Counted from the stretch's first letter, positions 15,575 through 24,537 are shown. The stretch: 32,994 nt of DNA from Methylobacterium sp. 2A (GCF_009806555.1 NZ_VUOK01000027.1:1-32994), one strand, 5' to 3'. Notes: generated by a model from the letters alone, not told the origin. Made by a program: numbers and translations.

Positions 15575-15700
15575 GCGGATCCCCGTTCGGCGTCCTGAGC
15601 GGCCCGGTCGCTAGCGGCCGGACCGCGTCAGTCGTGTGACACTCGCGGGGTGAGGCCGGAAATCGTCGGCCCGCGGCGCCCCGAAGCCTGTGCGCCCCGG

Positions 15701-15798
15701 GATCCTGGGTTTCCAAAGGGCGTCAGCCCTTTGGCGGGCTCTCAGGGCGGAGCCCTGAGATTCTGACCAGGGCTCTGCCCTGGATCCGCGAAAGGTCT
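15701..15798 (+). repeat. Dispersed hairpin repeat unit, left part of the composite
   Basis: This stretch aligns end to end with 31988-32085: GGGTTTCCAAAGGGC, GGCGGG, a TCAGGGC-GAGCCCTGA hairpin, GACCA, a CAGGGCTCTGCCCTG-type hairpin and CCGCGAAAGG. Differences between the two are mostly compensated or in loops. Confidence 0.75.
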
Positions 15799-16139
15799 CG
15801 ACCCAGCCCTTTTAAGGTGTTTGCGGAAGCAACGAGACAGGGGCCAAGCGCACTCTCCTCCCCCTTGTGGGGAGGAGTTGGAGGTGGGGGTGGTGCAGAC
15901 GGCACCGCTGCGCCTCATCCTGCACCACCCCCACCCCTGGCCCCTCCCCACAAGGGGGAGGGGAAAAGGCGGTGCTCTTTCAGGATGTTAGAGCCACGAC
16001 TTGCGATTTTCGCAGCTAGCCCAAACACCTTAAAAGGGCTGGATCTGCGACCTTTCGCGGGTGCAGGGCAGAGCCCTGCGCGATGAAGTCGGGGCTCCGC
16101 CCCGACACCCCGCCAAAGGGCGCAGACCTTTGGGAACCC
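15707..16139. repeat. Nested composite inverted repeat (about 430 bp)
   Basis: Three layers of inverted repeats are nested. Outer: GGGTTTCCAAAGGGC at 15707 pairs with the complementary CCTTTGGGAACCC ending at 16139, with GCGAAAGGTC/GACCTTTCGC further in. Middle: a 21-bp perfect inverted repeat containing CCCTTTTAAGGTGTTTG at 15803-15823 and 16022-16042. Inner: CTCCTCCCC-type palindromes at 15855-15877 and 15941-15964, around a 15-bp perfect inverted repeat at 15884-15898 and 15920-15934. No transposase is present. It fills most of the 602-bp gap (15575-16176), in which no gene was recognised. It looks like a repeat inserted within another repeat. Confidence 0.8.
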
Positions 16140-16176
16140 GATCGATCGAGGAAACCCATGATCGCGCTGGCTATCG

Positions 16177-16686
16177 TCAGCGCAACTCCGCGCGTGTCCA
16201 GGCAGCGCCCGGCTCCTCCCGAAAAATCGTTGGCTCGGCGGTGACCGAAAAATTCACCGACCGCGCGATGAAGCAGAAGGCGTGGGCCTCGTGGTGAAGC
16301 GCCATGGCCCGCGCCACGTCCGACCCGGCCGCGATCGTCACCCGGGGCCGCAGGGTGACGGCGGTGAACTGGCCGGCGCCACCCGGCTCCTCGGTCATGC
16401 GGCCCTCGGCGGCGTCCTCATAGGCTGTGACCACGATGCCGGCCTGCGCGCACAGGCCGAGATACCAGAGCTTGTGACAGGCCGCGAGCGAGGCCACCAG
16501 CAGCTCCTCGGGGTTCCAGCACGCGGGATCGCCCCGGAATGCCGGGTCGGACGAGCCCGCGATCGGCGGCTTGCCCGGTGCCGACACGGTGTGGGCGCGG
16601 TCATAGCCGCGATAGCTGCTGGTTCCCGTGCCGGTGTTGCCCGTCCAGGTCACCGTGACGGCGTAGCTGTGCTGCTTGTCGGCCAT
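16177..16686 (-). CDS. OsmC-family peroxide-reducing protein
   Basis: The 169-aa product has the OsmC/Ohr fold signatures: NPEELLVASLAACHKLWYL with the first redox Cys at residue 70, and HHEAHAFCFIARSVNF with the second Cys at residue 138. In family members these cysteines reduce organic hydroperoxides. The C-terminus carries the usual V-T-A-E-P strand. It is transcribed convergently with nothing nearby and lies downstream of the AhpD-like gene on the same strand (39-base gap), so both could form an oxidative-stress pair. Confidence 0.9.
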   Translation of the reverse strand: MADKQHSYAVTVTWTGNTGTGTSSYRGYDRAHTVSAPGKPPIAGSSDPAFRGDPACWNPEELLVASLAACHKLWYLGLCAQAGIVVTAYEDAAEGRMTEEPGGAGQFTAVTLRPRVTIAAGSDVARAMALHHEAHAFCFIARSVNFSVTAEPTIFREEPGAAWTRAELR

Positions 16687-16725
16687 CGATGACCCCGGCG
16701 CTTCAACACGGATTGTCGTTCACAA

Positions 16726-17166
16726 TCACGCAACCATATACCGCATCGAAATGGCGAGGCGGTTGAAGAGGTTGATCAAGCCGATCAGGATCGTCAGATC
16801 GACGGTCGCCTTCTCATCGAAATGCTGCCGCAGCCGCTCGTACGCGGCATCGTCCGCCCCCGCTTGGTCGATACGCGTCACGCTCTCCGTCCAGGCCAGG
16901 GCAGCCTTTTCGGCGGAAGTGAACAGGTCCGTTTCCCGCCAGCCGGCCAGGACGTCCAGGCGCCTCTGATCTTCGCCGAGCTTTCGAGCGGCCTGGATGT
17001 GCATGTCGAGGCAGAAGCCGCAGCCATTGATCTGAGACGCGCGGATCTTCACAAGTTCCATCAGCTTCGGATCGAGTTCCGACCGGCGAATCAGGCTGTC
17101 CACTTGGATGACCGCCCTGTAGAGGTCCGGCGAGGTTTTCTGGGGCGCTAGGCGCTTGGCCGACAT
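16726..17166 (-). CDS. Carboxymuconolactone decarboxylase / AhpD-like protein
   Basis: A 146-aa all-helical protein with the CMD/AhpD core, KLMELVKIRASQINGCGFCLDMH, containing the CxxC (Cys49, Cys52) and His56 that make up the thiol relay. AhpD-type proteins have alkylhydroperoxidase activity. The start at ATG 17166 (MSAKRLAPQ) matches family length; the frame is open slightly further upstream. It is divergent from the PhzF-like gene and upstream of the OsmC gene. Confidence 0.9.
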   Translation of the reverse strand: MSAKRLAPQKTSPDLYRAVIQVDSLIRRSELDPKLMELVKIRASQINGCGFCLDMHIQAARKLGEDQRRLDVLAGWRETDLFTSAEKAALAWTESVTRIDQAGADDAAYERLRQHFDEKATVDLTILIGLINLFNRLAISMRYMVA

Positions 17167-17300
17167 TGGCGATTCCACAGTCAGGCTGCATCCCAAGAGG
17201 ATAGCATTTTTTCCCAGGGCGCCATGATCCTGACGAAGCCCTGCGCAACGCTCCGGCGCTGAGTTCGGGATCCGCAGCGAAAACAGGAAGGTCCGATCCG

Positions 17301-18185
17301 ATGGCGCGCCGCTTCGTCACCCTCGACGTGTTCACCGAGCACCGGCTCACCGGCAACCCGCTCGCCGTGGTGCTCGATTCGGACGGCCTCGACACGGCCG
17401 CCATGCAGGCCATCGCGCGGGAGTTCAACCTGTCCGAGACGGTGTTCGTGCTGCCGCCCGCCGAGTCCCGCCACCGGGCGCGCCTGCGCATCTTCACCCC
17501 CGGCCGGGAGCTGCCCTTCGCGGGCCACCCGACGGTGGGCACAGCGGTGCTGCTGGCCCTGCAGGAGCCCACCCGGGGCGATGCCCGCGCCTTCGGCCTG
17601 GAGGAGGAGATCGGGATCGTGCCCTGCGTGGTCGAGACCCTGGATGACGGCACGGGCGGCCGGGCGCGGTTCCGGCTGCCGGTCCTGCCGGACTACCTTG
17701 GCCCCGGGCCCGAACCCGAGATCCTGACGCCGCTCCTTGGTCTTCAACCCGGCGATATCGGCACCGGCCGGCACGCGCCGAGCCGCCACGGGGTCGGCCC
17801 CCGCTTCACCTGCGTGCCGATCGCCTCCGTTGCGGCCCTCGACGCCGCCCGGCCGGCCCAGGCGCCGGAGGCGGGGGACGGGCTCTACCTCTACACGCCC
17901 GATCCCGAGGGAACGGGCCAGAGCTGGCGCGTGCGGATGTTCGCGCCGGATCTCGGCGTTCCGGAGGATCCGGCCACCGGCGCGGCGGCTTCCGCCTTCG
18001 CGGGGGTGCTGATGCAGTTCGAGACCCTGGGCGAGGGCACCCACGACGTGACGATCCGCCAGGGCCAGGTCATGGGCCGGCCGAGCACGATCGCGCTCCA
18101 GCTCACCGTCGAGGCGGGTGCCCTGCAGGGCGTGGAAATCGGCGGCGCGGCCGTGATCGTGGCGGACGGCACCCTGCATGTCTGA
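17301..18185 (+). CDS. PhzF-family isomerase
   Basis: A 294-aa protein with the two-domain diaminopimelate-epimerase-like PhzF fold. The start MARRFVTLDVFTEHRLTGNPLAVV (conserved TGNPLAVV) is followed by EFNLSETVFV with the catalytic Glu46, then RIFTPGRELPFAGHPTVGTA. The C-terminal half has EDPATGAAASAF. PhzF relatives catalyse proton shifts on small metabolites. The substrate here is unknown, and there are no phenazine genes nearby. Its stop overlaps the Nudix gene start by eight bases (18178-18185), so the two are co-translated. Confidence 0.9.
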   Translation: MARRFVTLDVFTEHRLTGNPLAVVLDSDGLDTAAMQAIAREFNLSETVFVLPPAESRHRARLRIFTPGRELPFAGHPTVGTAVLLALQEPTRGDARAFGLEEEIGIVPCVVETLDDGTGGRARFRLPVLPDYLGPGPEPEILTPLLGLQPGDIGTGRHAPSRHGVGPRFTCVPIASVAALDAARPAQAPEAGDGLYLYTPDPEGTGQSWRVRMFAPDLGVPEDPATGAAASAFAGVLMQFETLGEGTHDVTIRQGQVMGRPSTIALQLTVEAGALQGVEIGGAAVIVADGTLHV

Positions 18186-18888
18186 GGGGTTCCGCAGCAC
18201 GAAGCTGGCCGACGTGACGGCGCGGTTCGTCGATCACGACTGGGCGTTTCCGCGGGTGCATGCCGAGGCCATCGCGGCGCATTGGCGGGACCGGATCGCC
18301 CGCAGCCCCGGCATGTTCGACGGTACCGTCCTGCTGTGCTGCGCCCACGACGTCGTGGACGGGATCGCCCGGCTCGACCTGTTCGCGACGCGCTATTCCA
18401 CCTTCACCTACTACCGGCACATCCGGCACGCCGATCCGCAGATCCGCAACGCCTTCGCGGCGATCGTCCCCTGGACGGCGGACGGCGCGGTCCTGCTCGG
18501 CCAGATGGGCGCCCACACGGCCAATGCCGGCCAGCTCTACTTCCCCTGCGGCACCCCGGACCCGGACGACGTGCGCGGCGACAGCGTCGATCTCACCGGC
18601 AGCGCCGCCCGGGAACTCGCCGAGGAGACCGGCCTCGCGCTGCCCGCGGAGGCCGACACGGAATGGGTCATGCTCGAGGGCGAGAACCAGCTCGCCTTCC
18701 TGCGCCCCGTGCGCTTCCCGGAGCCGGCCGCAATGATCGAGGCGCGCATCGCGGACCACCTCCGGCGCGAGGCCGAGCCGGAACTCGCCGGGATGCACAG
18801 CGTGCGCAGCGCCGCGGAGATCGACCCGGCCCGGATGCCGGGCTTCGTCCGGGCCTATCTGGCGGAGGCGTTTTCGCGCGGGGCCTGA
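18178..18888 (+). CDS. Nudix-hydrolase-fold protein with an atypical Nudix box
   Basis: A 236-aa protein. The second half of a Nudix box is intact (SAARELAEETGLAL, matching R-E-x-x-E-E-x-G). In the first half the expected Gly and Glu at the standard spacing fall on Asp and Val (CGTPDPDDVRGDSVDL), so an insertion or relaxed motif is needed. Nudix enzymes hydrolyse nucleoside diphosphates linked to other groups. The N-terminal 90 residues (AFPRVHAEAIAAHWRDRIA) are an additional domain of unknown role. It is coupled to the upstream PhzF-like gene, which suggests a shared metabolite or repair function. Confidence 0.8.
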   Translation: MSEGFRSTKLADVTARFVDHDWAFPRVHAEAIAAHWRDRIARSPGMFDGTVLLCCAHDVVDGIARLDLFATRYSTFTYYRHIRHADPQIRNAFAAIVPWTADGAVLLGQMGAHTANAGQLYFPCGTPDPDDVRGDSVDLTGSAARELAEETGLALPAEADTEWVMLEGENQLAFLRPVRFPEPAAMIEARIADHLRREAEPELAGMHSVRSAAEIDPARMPGFVRAYLAEAFSRGA

Positions 18889-19078
18889 CGCGCATCCGCG
18901 CCCCACGCCCGGCCGAAGGAGCCCGTCTTCTCGCGGGGCTCAGCGCGGCAGGATATTCTTGCCCGATGCGACGGCAATACAGACCTTCATTTCATTGACC
19001 GCCCCCGACACAAGCAGAAGGATCGGACATCCCCCGAAAAGGCCCGCGCGCTGCGAGCCCGACACAATGGCCGGTCCC

Positions 19079-20047
19079 ATGCGCATCCGATCCCATGCCC
19101 GTCTCGCCAGCTTCGGATTCGCGGCGTGCCTGCTCGCCGCCGTGACGCTGGCCTCGGCCGCCGCGTTCGCGGCCGAGGCGGTGGTTCTGCGCGTCGGCGA
19201 CCAGAAGGGCGGCAACCGCGCGCTCCTGGAGATCGCCGGCCTCGCCAAGGATCTGCCCTACCGGATCGAATGGTCGGAATTCCCCGCCGCGGCGCCGATC
19301 CTGGAGGCGCTGAACGCCGGCGCCCTCGATGTCGGCTATACCGGCGATCTCTCCTTCCTCACGGCCTACGCGGCCGGCGCGCCGATCAAGGCGATCGGCG
19401 GGACCCGGTCGGACGCGCGGACGCAGGCGATCCTGGTCCGGGAGGACTCGCCGATCCGGTCGGCCGCCGATCTCAAGGGGAAGCGGCTCGCCGGCACCCG
19501 CGGCGGCTGGGGCCAGTTCCTGATCAGCGCGACCCTGGAGAAGGCGGGGATCAAGCCGGAGGACGCCACCTTCGCGCCGCTCAATCCCGTCGACGCCAAG
19601 GTGGCGCTGATGGCCGGCTCGGTCGATGCCTGGGCGGTCTGGGAGCCCTACGTCTCGTTCGCGACGCTCAAGGACAGGGCGCGCCCGATCGCCGACGGCA
19701 CGGGCCTGACCCCGACCATCACCTTCATCGTGGCATCCGACAGCGCCATCGCCACCAAGCGGGCGGCGGTGCAGGATCTCCTGGACCGCCTGAACAGGGC
19801 GCGGCTCTGGTCGCTCGACCACATCGCCGCATACGCCCGGACCACGGCCGGCCTGACCAGGCTGCCGGAGGACGTCCTGTTCTCGGCCTACACGGCGCAG
19901 CGGACGAGCCCGATCGTGATCGACGCGGCCGTCGTGCAGGAGGTTCAGGAGGCCTCCGACCGGGCGACGCGCTACGGCATTCTGTCGAAGCGGCTCGATG
20001 TCGGCCCGGCGCTCGACCGGAGCTTTACGGCCGCGGCGTCGAACTGA
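19079..20047 (+). CDS. SsuA/TauA-type ABC transporter substrate-binding protein, orphan
   Basis: A 322-aa exported binding protein. A basic start MRIRSHARLASFGFAACLLA leads to a signal peptide ending near AFAAEA. The mature part has VLRVGDQKGGNRALLEIAG, FPAAAPILEALNAGALDVGYTGD and DLKGKRLAG, the pattern of aliphatic-sulfonate/taurine binding proteins. No permease or ATPase gene is adjacent, so its transporter partner must be elsewhere. ATG 19067 (MAGPMRIR) is an equally possible start. The 178 bases before it hold no recognised gene. Confidence 0.85.
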   Translation: MRIRSHARLASFGFAACLLAAVTLASAAAFAAEAVVLRVGDQKGGNRALLEIAGLAKDLPYRIEWSEFPAAAPILEALNAGALDVGYTGDLSFLTAYAAGAPIKAIGGTRSDARTQAILVREDSPIRSAADLKGKRLAGTRGGWGQFLISATLEKAGIKPEDATFAPLNPVDAKVALMAGSVDAWAVWEPYVSFATLKDRARPIADGTGLTPTITFIVASDSAIATKRAAVQDLLDRLNRARLWSLDHIAAYARTTAGLTRLPEDVLFSAYTAQRTSPIVIDAAVVQEVQEASDRATRYGILSKRLDVGPALDRSFTAAASN

Positions 20048-20328
20048 AGCGGCGCGCTCAGGTACGGCCAGACGCCCTCTGCCAGCGGCGCGGCCCGGAG
20101 GATGACGTTTGGCGCCCGGTTGTCGGCACGGCACCTTTCCGAGCGGACGTGCTGATCGTCGCCTGACCCAATGTCGGCCTCCAGCGGGCAGAGGCAACAG
20201 ACTGAACAGCCCCCATCCGCATCCTGAGCAAATTTTACCGCTCCCGGGGAGCTTCGCCGTGGCCGGCACGTTCACCCGGTACATCCCCCGACGCGGCGCC
20301 GGCCGGCGGGCGGAATCCCGGAGTGTCC

Positions 20329-22587
20329 ATGTCCGATTCCCGACGTCCCTCGTCGCAGTCCCGCTCGCGCATCGAGGAAGGCCAACCCTATCCGCTCGGC
20401 GCCACCTGGGACGGGCTCGGGGTCAATTTCGCGCTGTTCTCGGCCCACGCCACCAAGGTCGAGCTCTGCCTGTTCGACGACCAGGGCGAGCGGGAGATCG
20501 AGCGGATCGAGCTGCCCGAGTATACGGACGAGATCTGGCACGGCTACCTGCCCGACGCACGCCCCGGCACGATCTACGGCTACCGGGTCCACGGCCCCTA
20601 CGAGCCGAAGGCCGGCCACCGGTTCAACCATAACAAGCTCTTGATCGACCCCTACGCCAAGGGGCTCGTCGGCTCGATCACCTGGAACCCGGCCCTGTTC
20701 GGCTACCAGATGGAATCGGGCGACGACCTGACCTTCGACGAGCGGGACAGCGCCCCCTACACCCGCCGCTCGCGGGTGATCGACCCGGCCTTCACCTGGG
20801 GGCGGCACCAGAAGCCGCACGTCCCGTGGGAGAAGACCATCTTCTACGAGACCCACGTCAAGGGCATGACCAAGCTCGACCCACGTGTGCCGGAGAAGCT
20901 GCGCGGCACCTATGCCGGCCTCGGCACCCGGGACGTGCTCGACTACATCAAGAGCCTCGGCGTCACCTCGGTGGAGCTGCTGCCGGTCCATTCCTTCGTG
21001 CAGGACGATTACCTCGAACAGAAGGGCCTGGTGAATTACTGGGGCTACAACACGATCTCGTTCTTCACGCCCGCCCGGCGCTACGCCGCGGTGCCGGACT
21101 TCGCCTTCTCCGAATTCAAGGAGATGGTCTCGCGCTTCCACGGCGCCGGCCTCGAGGTGATCCTCGACGTTGTCTACAACCACACCGCCGAGGGCAACGA
21201 GAAGGGCCCGACCCTGTCGTTCAAGGGCGTCGACAACGCCTCCTACTACCGGCTGCTGCCCAACGAGCCGCGCTACTACATCAACGATACCGGCACCGGA
21301 AACACCTTCAACCTGTCGCATCCGCGGGTGCTGCAGCTGGTGACCGATTCCCTGCGCTACTGGGCGCAGGAGATGCAGGTCGACGGCTTCCGCTTCGACC
21401 TCGCCACGATCCTCGGCCGCGAGCCCTACGGGTTCGACGAGGGCGGCGGCTTCCTCGACACCTGCCGGCAGGATCCGGTGCTCAACAACGTCAAGCTCAT
21501 CGCCGAGCCGTGGGATTGCGGCCCGGGCGGCTATCAGGTCGGCGGCTTCCCGCCCGGCTGGGCCGAGTGGAACGACCGGTTCCGCGACGATGTCCGCGCC
21601 TACTGGAAGGGCGATGCCGGCCTCTTGCCCGATATGGCGGCGCGCATCGCCGGCTCGGCCGACAAGTTCAACAAGCGCGGGCGCAAGCCCTGGGCCTCGG
21701 TGAACTTCCTCACCGCCCATGACGGCTTCACTCTGCACGACACGGTCTCGTACAACGACAAGCACAACGAGGCGAACGGCGAGGGCAATCGCGACGGCCA
21801 TTCGCACAACCTCTCGTACAATTACGGGGTCGAGGGCCCGACCGACGATCCGGAGATCCGGGCCACGCGCCTGCGCCAGATGCGCAACATGCTGGCGACC
21901 CTGTTCCTGTCCCGCGGCACGCCGATGCTGCTCGCCGGCGACGAGTTCGCCCGCACGCAGCAGGGCAACAACAACGCCTATTGCCAGGACAACGAGGTCT
22001 CCTGGCTCGACTGGGGGGCGATCGGCGCCGAGGAGCGGGACCTCGCCGAATTCACGCAGCGCCTCGTCATCCTGCGCAACGCCCTGCCGATCCTGAGCCG
22101 CGGGCGGTTCCTGACCGGCCAGTACGACGAGGAGTTCGGCGTCAAGGACGTGACGTGGCTGCGCCCGGACGGCAGCGAGATGGCGAGCGAGAACTGGTCG
22201 GACGGGGAGGCCCGGGCCTTCGCGGTCCAGCTCGACGGGCGCGCCCAGGCGACGGGGCTTCACCGTCGCGGCGGCGACGCGACCCTGCTGATCATGTTCA
22301 ACGCCTACCACGACCTCGTGACGTTCACGCTGCCGGAATCGGTCGGCGGCGTGGCCTGGACGCGCCTCCTCGACACGAACCTGCCCGACAGTCAGGACGT
22401 GGAGAGCTTCCCGTTCGGCAATGGCTACGATGTCACCGGCCGCTCACTCCTGATGTTCGTGCTGAAGCCCGAGGACAGCCCCGGCGACGGCGACAATGCC
22501 ATGGAGCGCTCGTACCAGCACGTGATGCAGGCCTTCGAGCGGGCGAATGTCGAGACCGTCCGCTTCCACCTCAACGCGGAGGGTTGA
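20329..22587 (+). CDS. glgX: Glycogen debranching enzyme GlgX
   Basis: A 752-aa GH13 enzyme with an N-terminal carbohydrate-binding domain (PLGATWDGLGVNFALFSAHA). The four GH13 regions are DVVYNHT (about residue 280), GFRFDLA (about 352, catalytic Asp), LIAEPWD (about 393, acid Glu) and LTAHDGF (about 464). GlgX removes alpha-1,6 branches from phosphorylase-limit glycogen. The ATG at 20329 is preceded by GGAG and is preferred to the GTG two codons before it. There are no other glg genes in the window. The 281 bases upstream contain no recognised gene. Confidence 0.95.
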   Translation: MSDSRRPSSQSRSRIEEGQPYPLGATWDGLGVNFALFSAHATKVELCLFDDQGEREIERIELPEYTDEIWHGYLPDARPGTIYGYRVHGPYEPKAGHRFNHNKLLIDPYAKGLVGSITWNPALFGYQMESGDDLTFDERDSAPYTRRSRVIDPAFTWGRHQKPHVPWEKTIFYETHVKGMTKLDPRVPEKLRGTYAGLGTRDVLDYIKSLGVTSVELLPVHSFVQDDYLEQKGLVNYWGYNTISFFTPARRYAAVPDFAFSEFKEMVSRFHGAGLEVILDVVYNHTAEGNEKGPTLSFKGVDNASYYRLLPNEPRYYINDTGTGNTFNLSHPRVLQLVTDSLRYWAQEMQVDGFRFDLATILGREPYGFDEGGGFLDTCRQDPVLNNVKLIAEPWDCGPGGYQVGGFPPGWAEWNDRFRDDVRAYWKGDAGLLPDMAARIAGSADKFNKRGRKPWASVNFLTAHDGFTLHDTVSYNDKHNEANGEGNRDGHSHNLSYNYGVEGPTDDPEIRATRLRQMRNMLATLFLSRGTPMLLAGDEFARTQQGNNNAYCQDNEVSWLDWGAIGAEERDLAEFTQRLVILRNALPILSRGRFLTGQYDEEFGVKDVTWLRPDGSEMASENWSDGEARAFAVQLDGRAQATGLHRRGGDATLLIMFNAYHDLVTFTLPESVGGVAWTRLLDTNLPDSQDVESFPFGNGYDVTGRSLLMFVLKPEDSPGDGDNAMERSYQHVMQAFERANVETVRFHLNAEG

Positions 22588-22596
22588 GGGACTCGG

Positions 22597-22622
22597 GCCG
22601 GGCGGTTTTCATACTGCCCGGC
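22597..22622 (+). terminator. Hairpin after glgX, possible terminator
   Basis: GCCGGGC (22597-22603) and GCCCGGC (22616-22622) form a 7-bp stem with a 12-base loop, ten bases after the glgX stop. There is no T-run, so factor-independent termination is doubtful. Confidence 0.3.
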
Positions 22623-22725
22623 TCTGATGCCTTGCGCCCGGCGGCGCACCCGGCTAACAGCACGGCACCGCGCGGCCCTGGCTGCGCCCGGCGCCCGCCT
22701 GCGCCCGGGCGCCCGGTCCGCGGAC

Positions 22726-22815
22726 GGAGGGGTGGCCGAGTGGTTGAAGGCGCACGCCTGGAAAGTGTGTATACCGGAAACGGTATCGCGGGTTCGAATC
22801 CCGCTCCCTCCGCCA
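22726..22815 (+). tRNA. tRNA-Ser (anticodon GGA)
   Basis: A 90-nt class II tRNA. The acceptor stem is GGAGGGG paired with TCCCTCC, followed by G73 and an encoded CCA. The D-arm is GGCCGAGTGGTTGAAGGC, the anticodon loop is CTGGAAAG (GGA), the long variable arm is TACCGGAAACGGTA, and the T-arm is GCGGGTTCGAATCCCGC. It reads UCC and UCU serine codons. It stands alone, with no integrase or duplicated 3' end downstream. Confidence 0.97.
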
Positions 22816-23656
22816 TCTGACCCGCAAGCTGTCAGTTCCTCGGGATCAGCGGTCTCCGCCGTCATGCTGCAGACAGAGCAACGGACGCGCCGCGCGCTTC
22901 GGAGGCGCAAGCGCTGGGTTCTGGCGGAGATGCTTCCTGCGGACCGGGCAGGATGCGTTGGTCGACGTGCTCATCCGCATGTCGACTGATTCCGGCGCGG
23001 CGATCGGCGCCGTCGAGTTCAACAAAGGATGCGTGTAAGGCGGCCGCGGTAGCTTCAGGTTGCCGCCTCACGCTGACCAACACGCCCGCCTCCCGTGTCT
23101 CCCCTCGCTTACCAGGGCGGGCATGGATGACCTCCGTCCCCGCAGGATGTCCGGGCATACCGGCGCCACGATCGTTACAAAACGTTACACGCTAGGCTCG
23201 TGAAGGCTGGCATTGATCACGGGCCGACGGTTTTCGACCGCCAGCTCCCTCGGCCTACCCCTCGGCGGCCAGGGAGGGTCTGGTTGCTGAATTTCAAACC
23301 CAATGCGCGCTTCGCGACGTGGAGAACCGGCGGCCGCCCTGTCGGTAAGAGACGGTTAACCATACGAGCCTATCCCTCTTGCACCGGCCGAGGGCTGGCC
23401 TTCCACGCCCACGCGATCCTCCGCTCAACACGCGGGGGCGTGGAAGCCTCCGGCTCCCATGATCGCGCCGCAGGACGCCCGTGACGGGAGAGCCGCCCGC
23501 GCCCCGAAGCACCGATCGGTCCCCCTCACGCGACGTCCCTTCACAGGGTCTGGGCCTCGTTACGCGTCCCGCTGCCCGTCCAGGATGGCGCGGAACCGGA
23601 GCCGTTATGACCCTGCCCCCGCACGCGGATCGCGACGCCGGCCTTCACGCCGACCC
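22816..23656. other. 841-bp stretch with no recognised gene
   Basis: Several short open frames exist on both strands, but none has a convincing start, codon pattern or recognisable motif. The only structure noted is a direct repeat CGTTAC (23173-23178 and 23183-23188) with a 10-base period in an AT-richer patch, which might be a regulatory site. Confidence 0.5.
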
Positions 23657-23902
23657 TCAGACGATCGAATCGTCGACGACCCGGTAGGCGAAGAATTTGA
23701 ACGGGTCCTCGACGACGCCGTCCTGCGCGTCCATGGCGTCCGCGCAGTGCTGGCTCTCGATCGGGGTCGAGGGCCGCTGCGTGAAGGTCGCCGTCGGCGC
23801 CTCCGCCTTGGCGGCCTCGATCCGCCGCTCGATCTCGCCAGCATGGGTCGAATGGCAGAGCATCCAGGGCTCGCCGTCCTTCTCGATCGTCACGTAGGCC
23901 AT
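23657..23902 (-). CDS. Small unrecognised cytosolic protein (81 aa)
   Basis: The frame reads MAYVTIEKDGEPWMLCHSTH and ends in AYRVVDDSIV. It has a plausible small alpha/beta composition, with an acidic helix (GEIERRIEAAKAEAP) and an aromatic EDPFKFFAY near the end. No signal peptide, membrane span or known motif is visible. Normal GC-rich codon use and a well-formed protein start support a real gene. The frame extends upstream to 23980, but the sequence there is unconvincing. Confidence 0.55.
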   Translation of the reverse strand: MAYVTIEKDGEPWMLCHSTHAGEIERRIEAAKAEAPTATFTQRPSTPIESQHCADAMDAQDGVVEDPFKFFAYRVVDDSIV

Positions 23903-24038
23903 GCGCCGTCTCCTGCATTTCGGGTGGGACAACGCGGCAGGAGGCAATCTGGCAGCGGATGATCGCCGCGGTGACGACACAACCGCGCGCGCAGGGCGTT
24001 GGCTTCCTGCCGCGGCTCACGCTATCGAAAGGGCGCCG

Positions 24039-24227
24039 ATGTTCGTTCCGCCCGAGAACCGATCCGTTCCGCCCCCGTGGGAGCCGCCGCGGCGACCGGA
24101 TCCGGGAGCCAAGCGGCGGGAGAACGCCGCCATCACGCTCATCATCCTGATCTCGGTCCTGGCCCTGTTCGCGCCGATTGCGGGCGGCACGCTCGTCGGT
24201 GTGGTCGTCGCCCTGTTCGGATCCTGA
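24039..24227 (+). CDS. Small proline-rich single-span membrane protein (62 aa)
   Basis: The N-terminal 25 residues are Pro- and Arg-rich (MFVPPENRSVPPPWEPPRR), then a basic AKRREN leads into a hydrophobic stretch of about 30 residues (ITLIILISVLALFAPIAGGT and beyond) ending in ALFGS. This fits a cytoplasmic tail plus one or two membrane passes. It converges on the next gene with only 4 bases between the two stops. No function is recognised. Confidence 0.6.
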   Translation: MFVPPENRSVPPPWEPPRRPDPGAKRRENAAITLIILISVLALFAPIAGGTLVGVVVALFGS

Positions 24228-24231
24228 ACGG

Positions 24232-24537
24232 TCAATCCTGCCGATTCGGCAGCCAGCGCGCCATGAACCGGGCTGGCCGGCTGCCATAGGGTGGCGCTTC
24301 GACCGCGATCGCGTCGTCCGGCAGCAGCGACGCGATCAGCTGCAGCAGGTCGTCTCGTTCCCGGCCGCGGAACAGCACGAGGAACGCGCCGAGATCCAGC
24401 TGAACCTCCGGTCCGTCGTCGCTGGGGCGGTGCACCACATAGGGCTCGCCGGTTGTCAGATCTCGCGTCAGCGCATACCGCTCACCGCCCGCGCCGACGT
24501 GAAACTCCTTGGCGATCCGTGGCGCATGCTCAATCAT
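24232..24537 (-). CDS. Unrecognised 101-aa cytosolic protein
   Basis: The frame reads MIEHAPRIAKEFHVGAGGER and includes VVHRPSDDGPEVQLDLGAFL with FLVLFRGRERDDLLQLIASL, and ends RFMARWLPNRQD. It looks like a compact globular protein without membrane spans. The ATG at 24537 is chosen over upstream in-frame codons because the preceding sequence loses coding character. It converges tightly with the small membrane protein gene at 24039-24227. Confidence 0.55.
   Translation of the reverse strand: MIEHAPRIAKEFHVGAGGERYALTRDLTTGEPYVVHRPSDDGPEVQLDLGAFLVLFRGRERDDLLQLIASLLPDDAIAVEAPPYGSRPARFMARWLPNRQD

Noticed and set aside
15707..16139. CRISPR array or insertion sequence
   Set aside because: The repeats are inverted and nested rather than regularly spaced direct repeats, and there is no transposase or cas gene.
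20272..22311. 679-codon open frame on the minus strand
   Set aside because: It is the antisense shadow of glgX with low-complexity composition.
22726..23656. tRNA-Ser as an attachment site for an integrated island
   Set aside because: No integrase gene and no duplicate of the tRNA 3' end was found downstream in the window.
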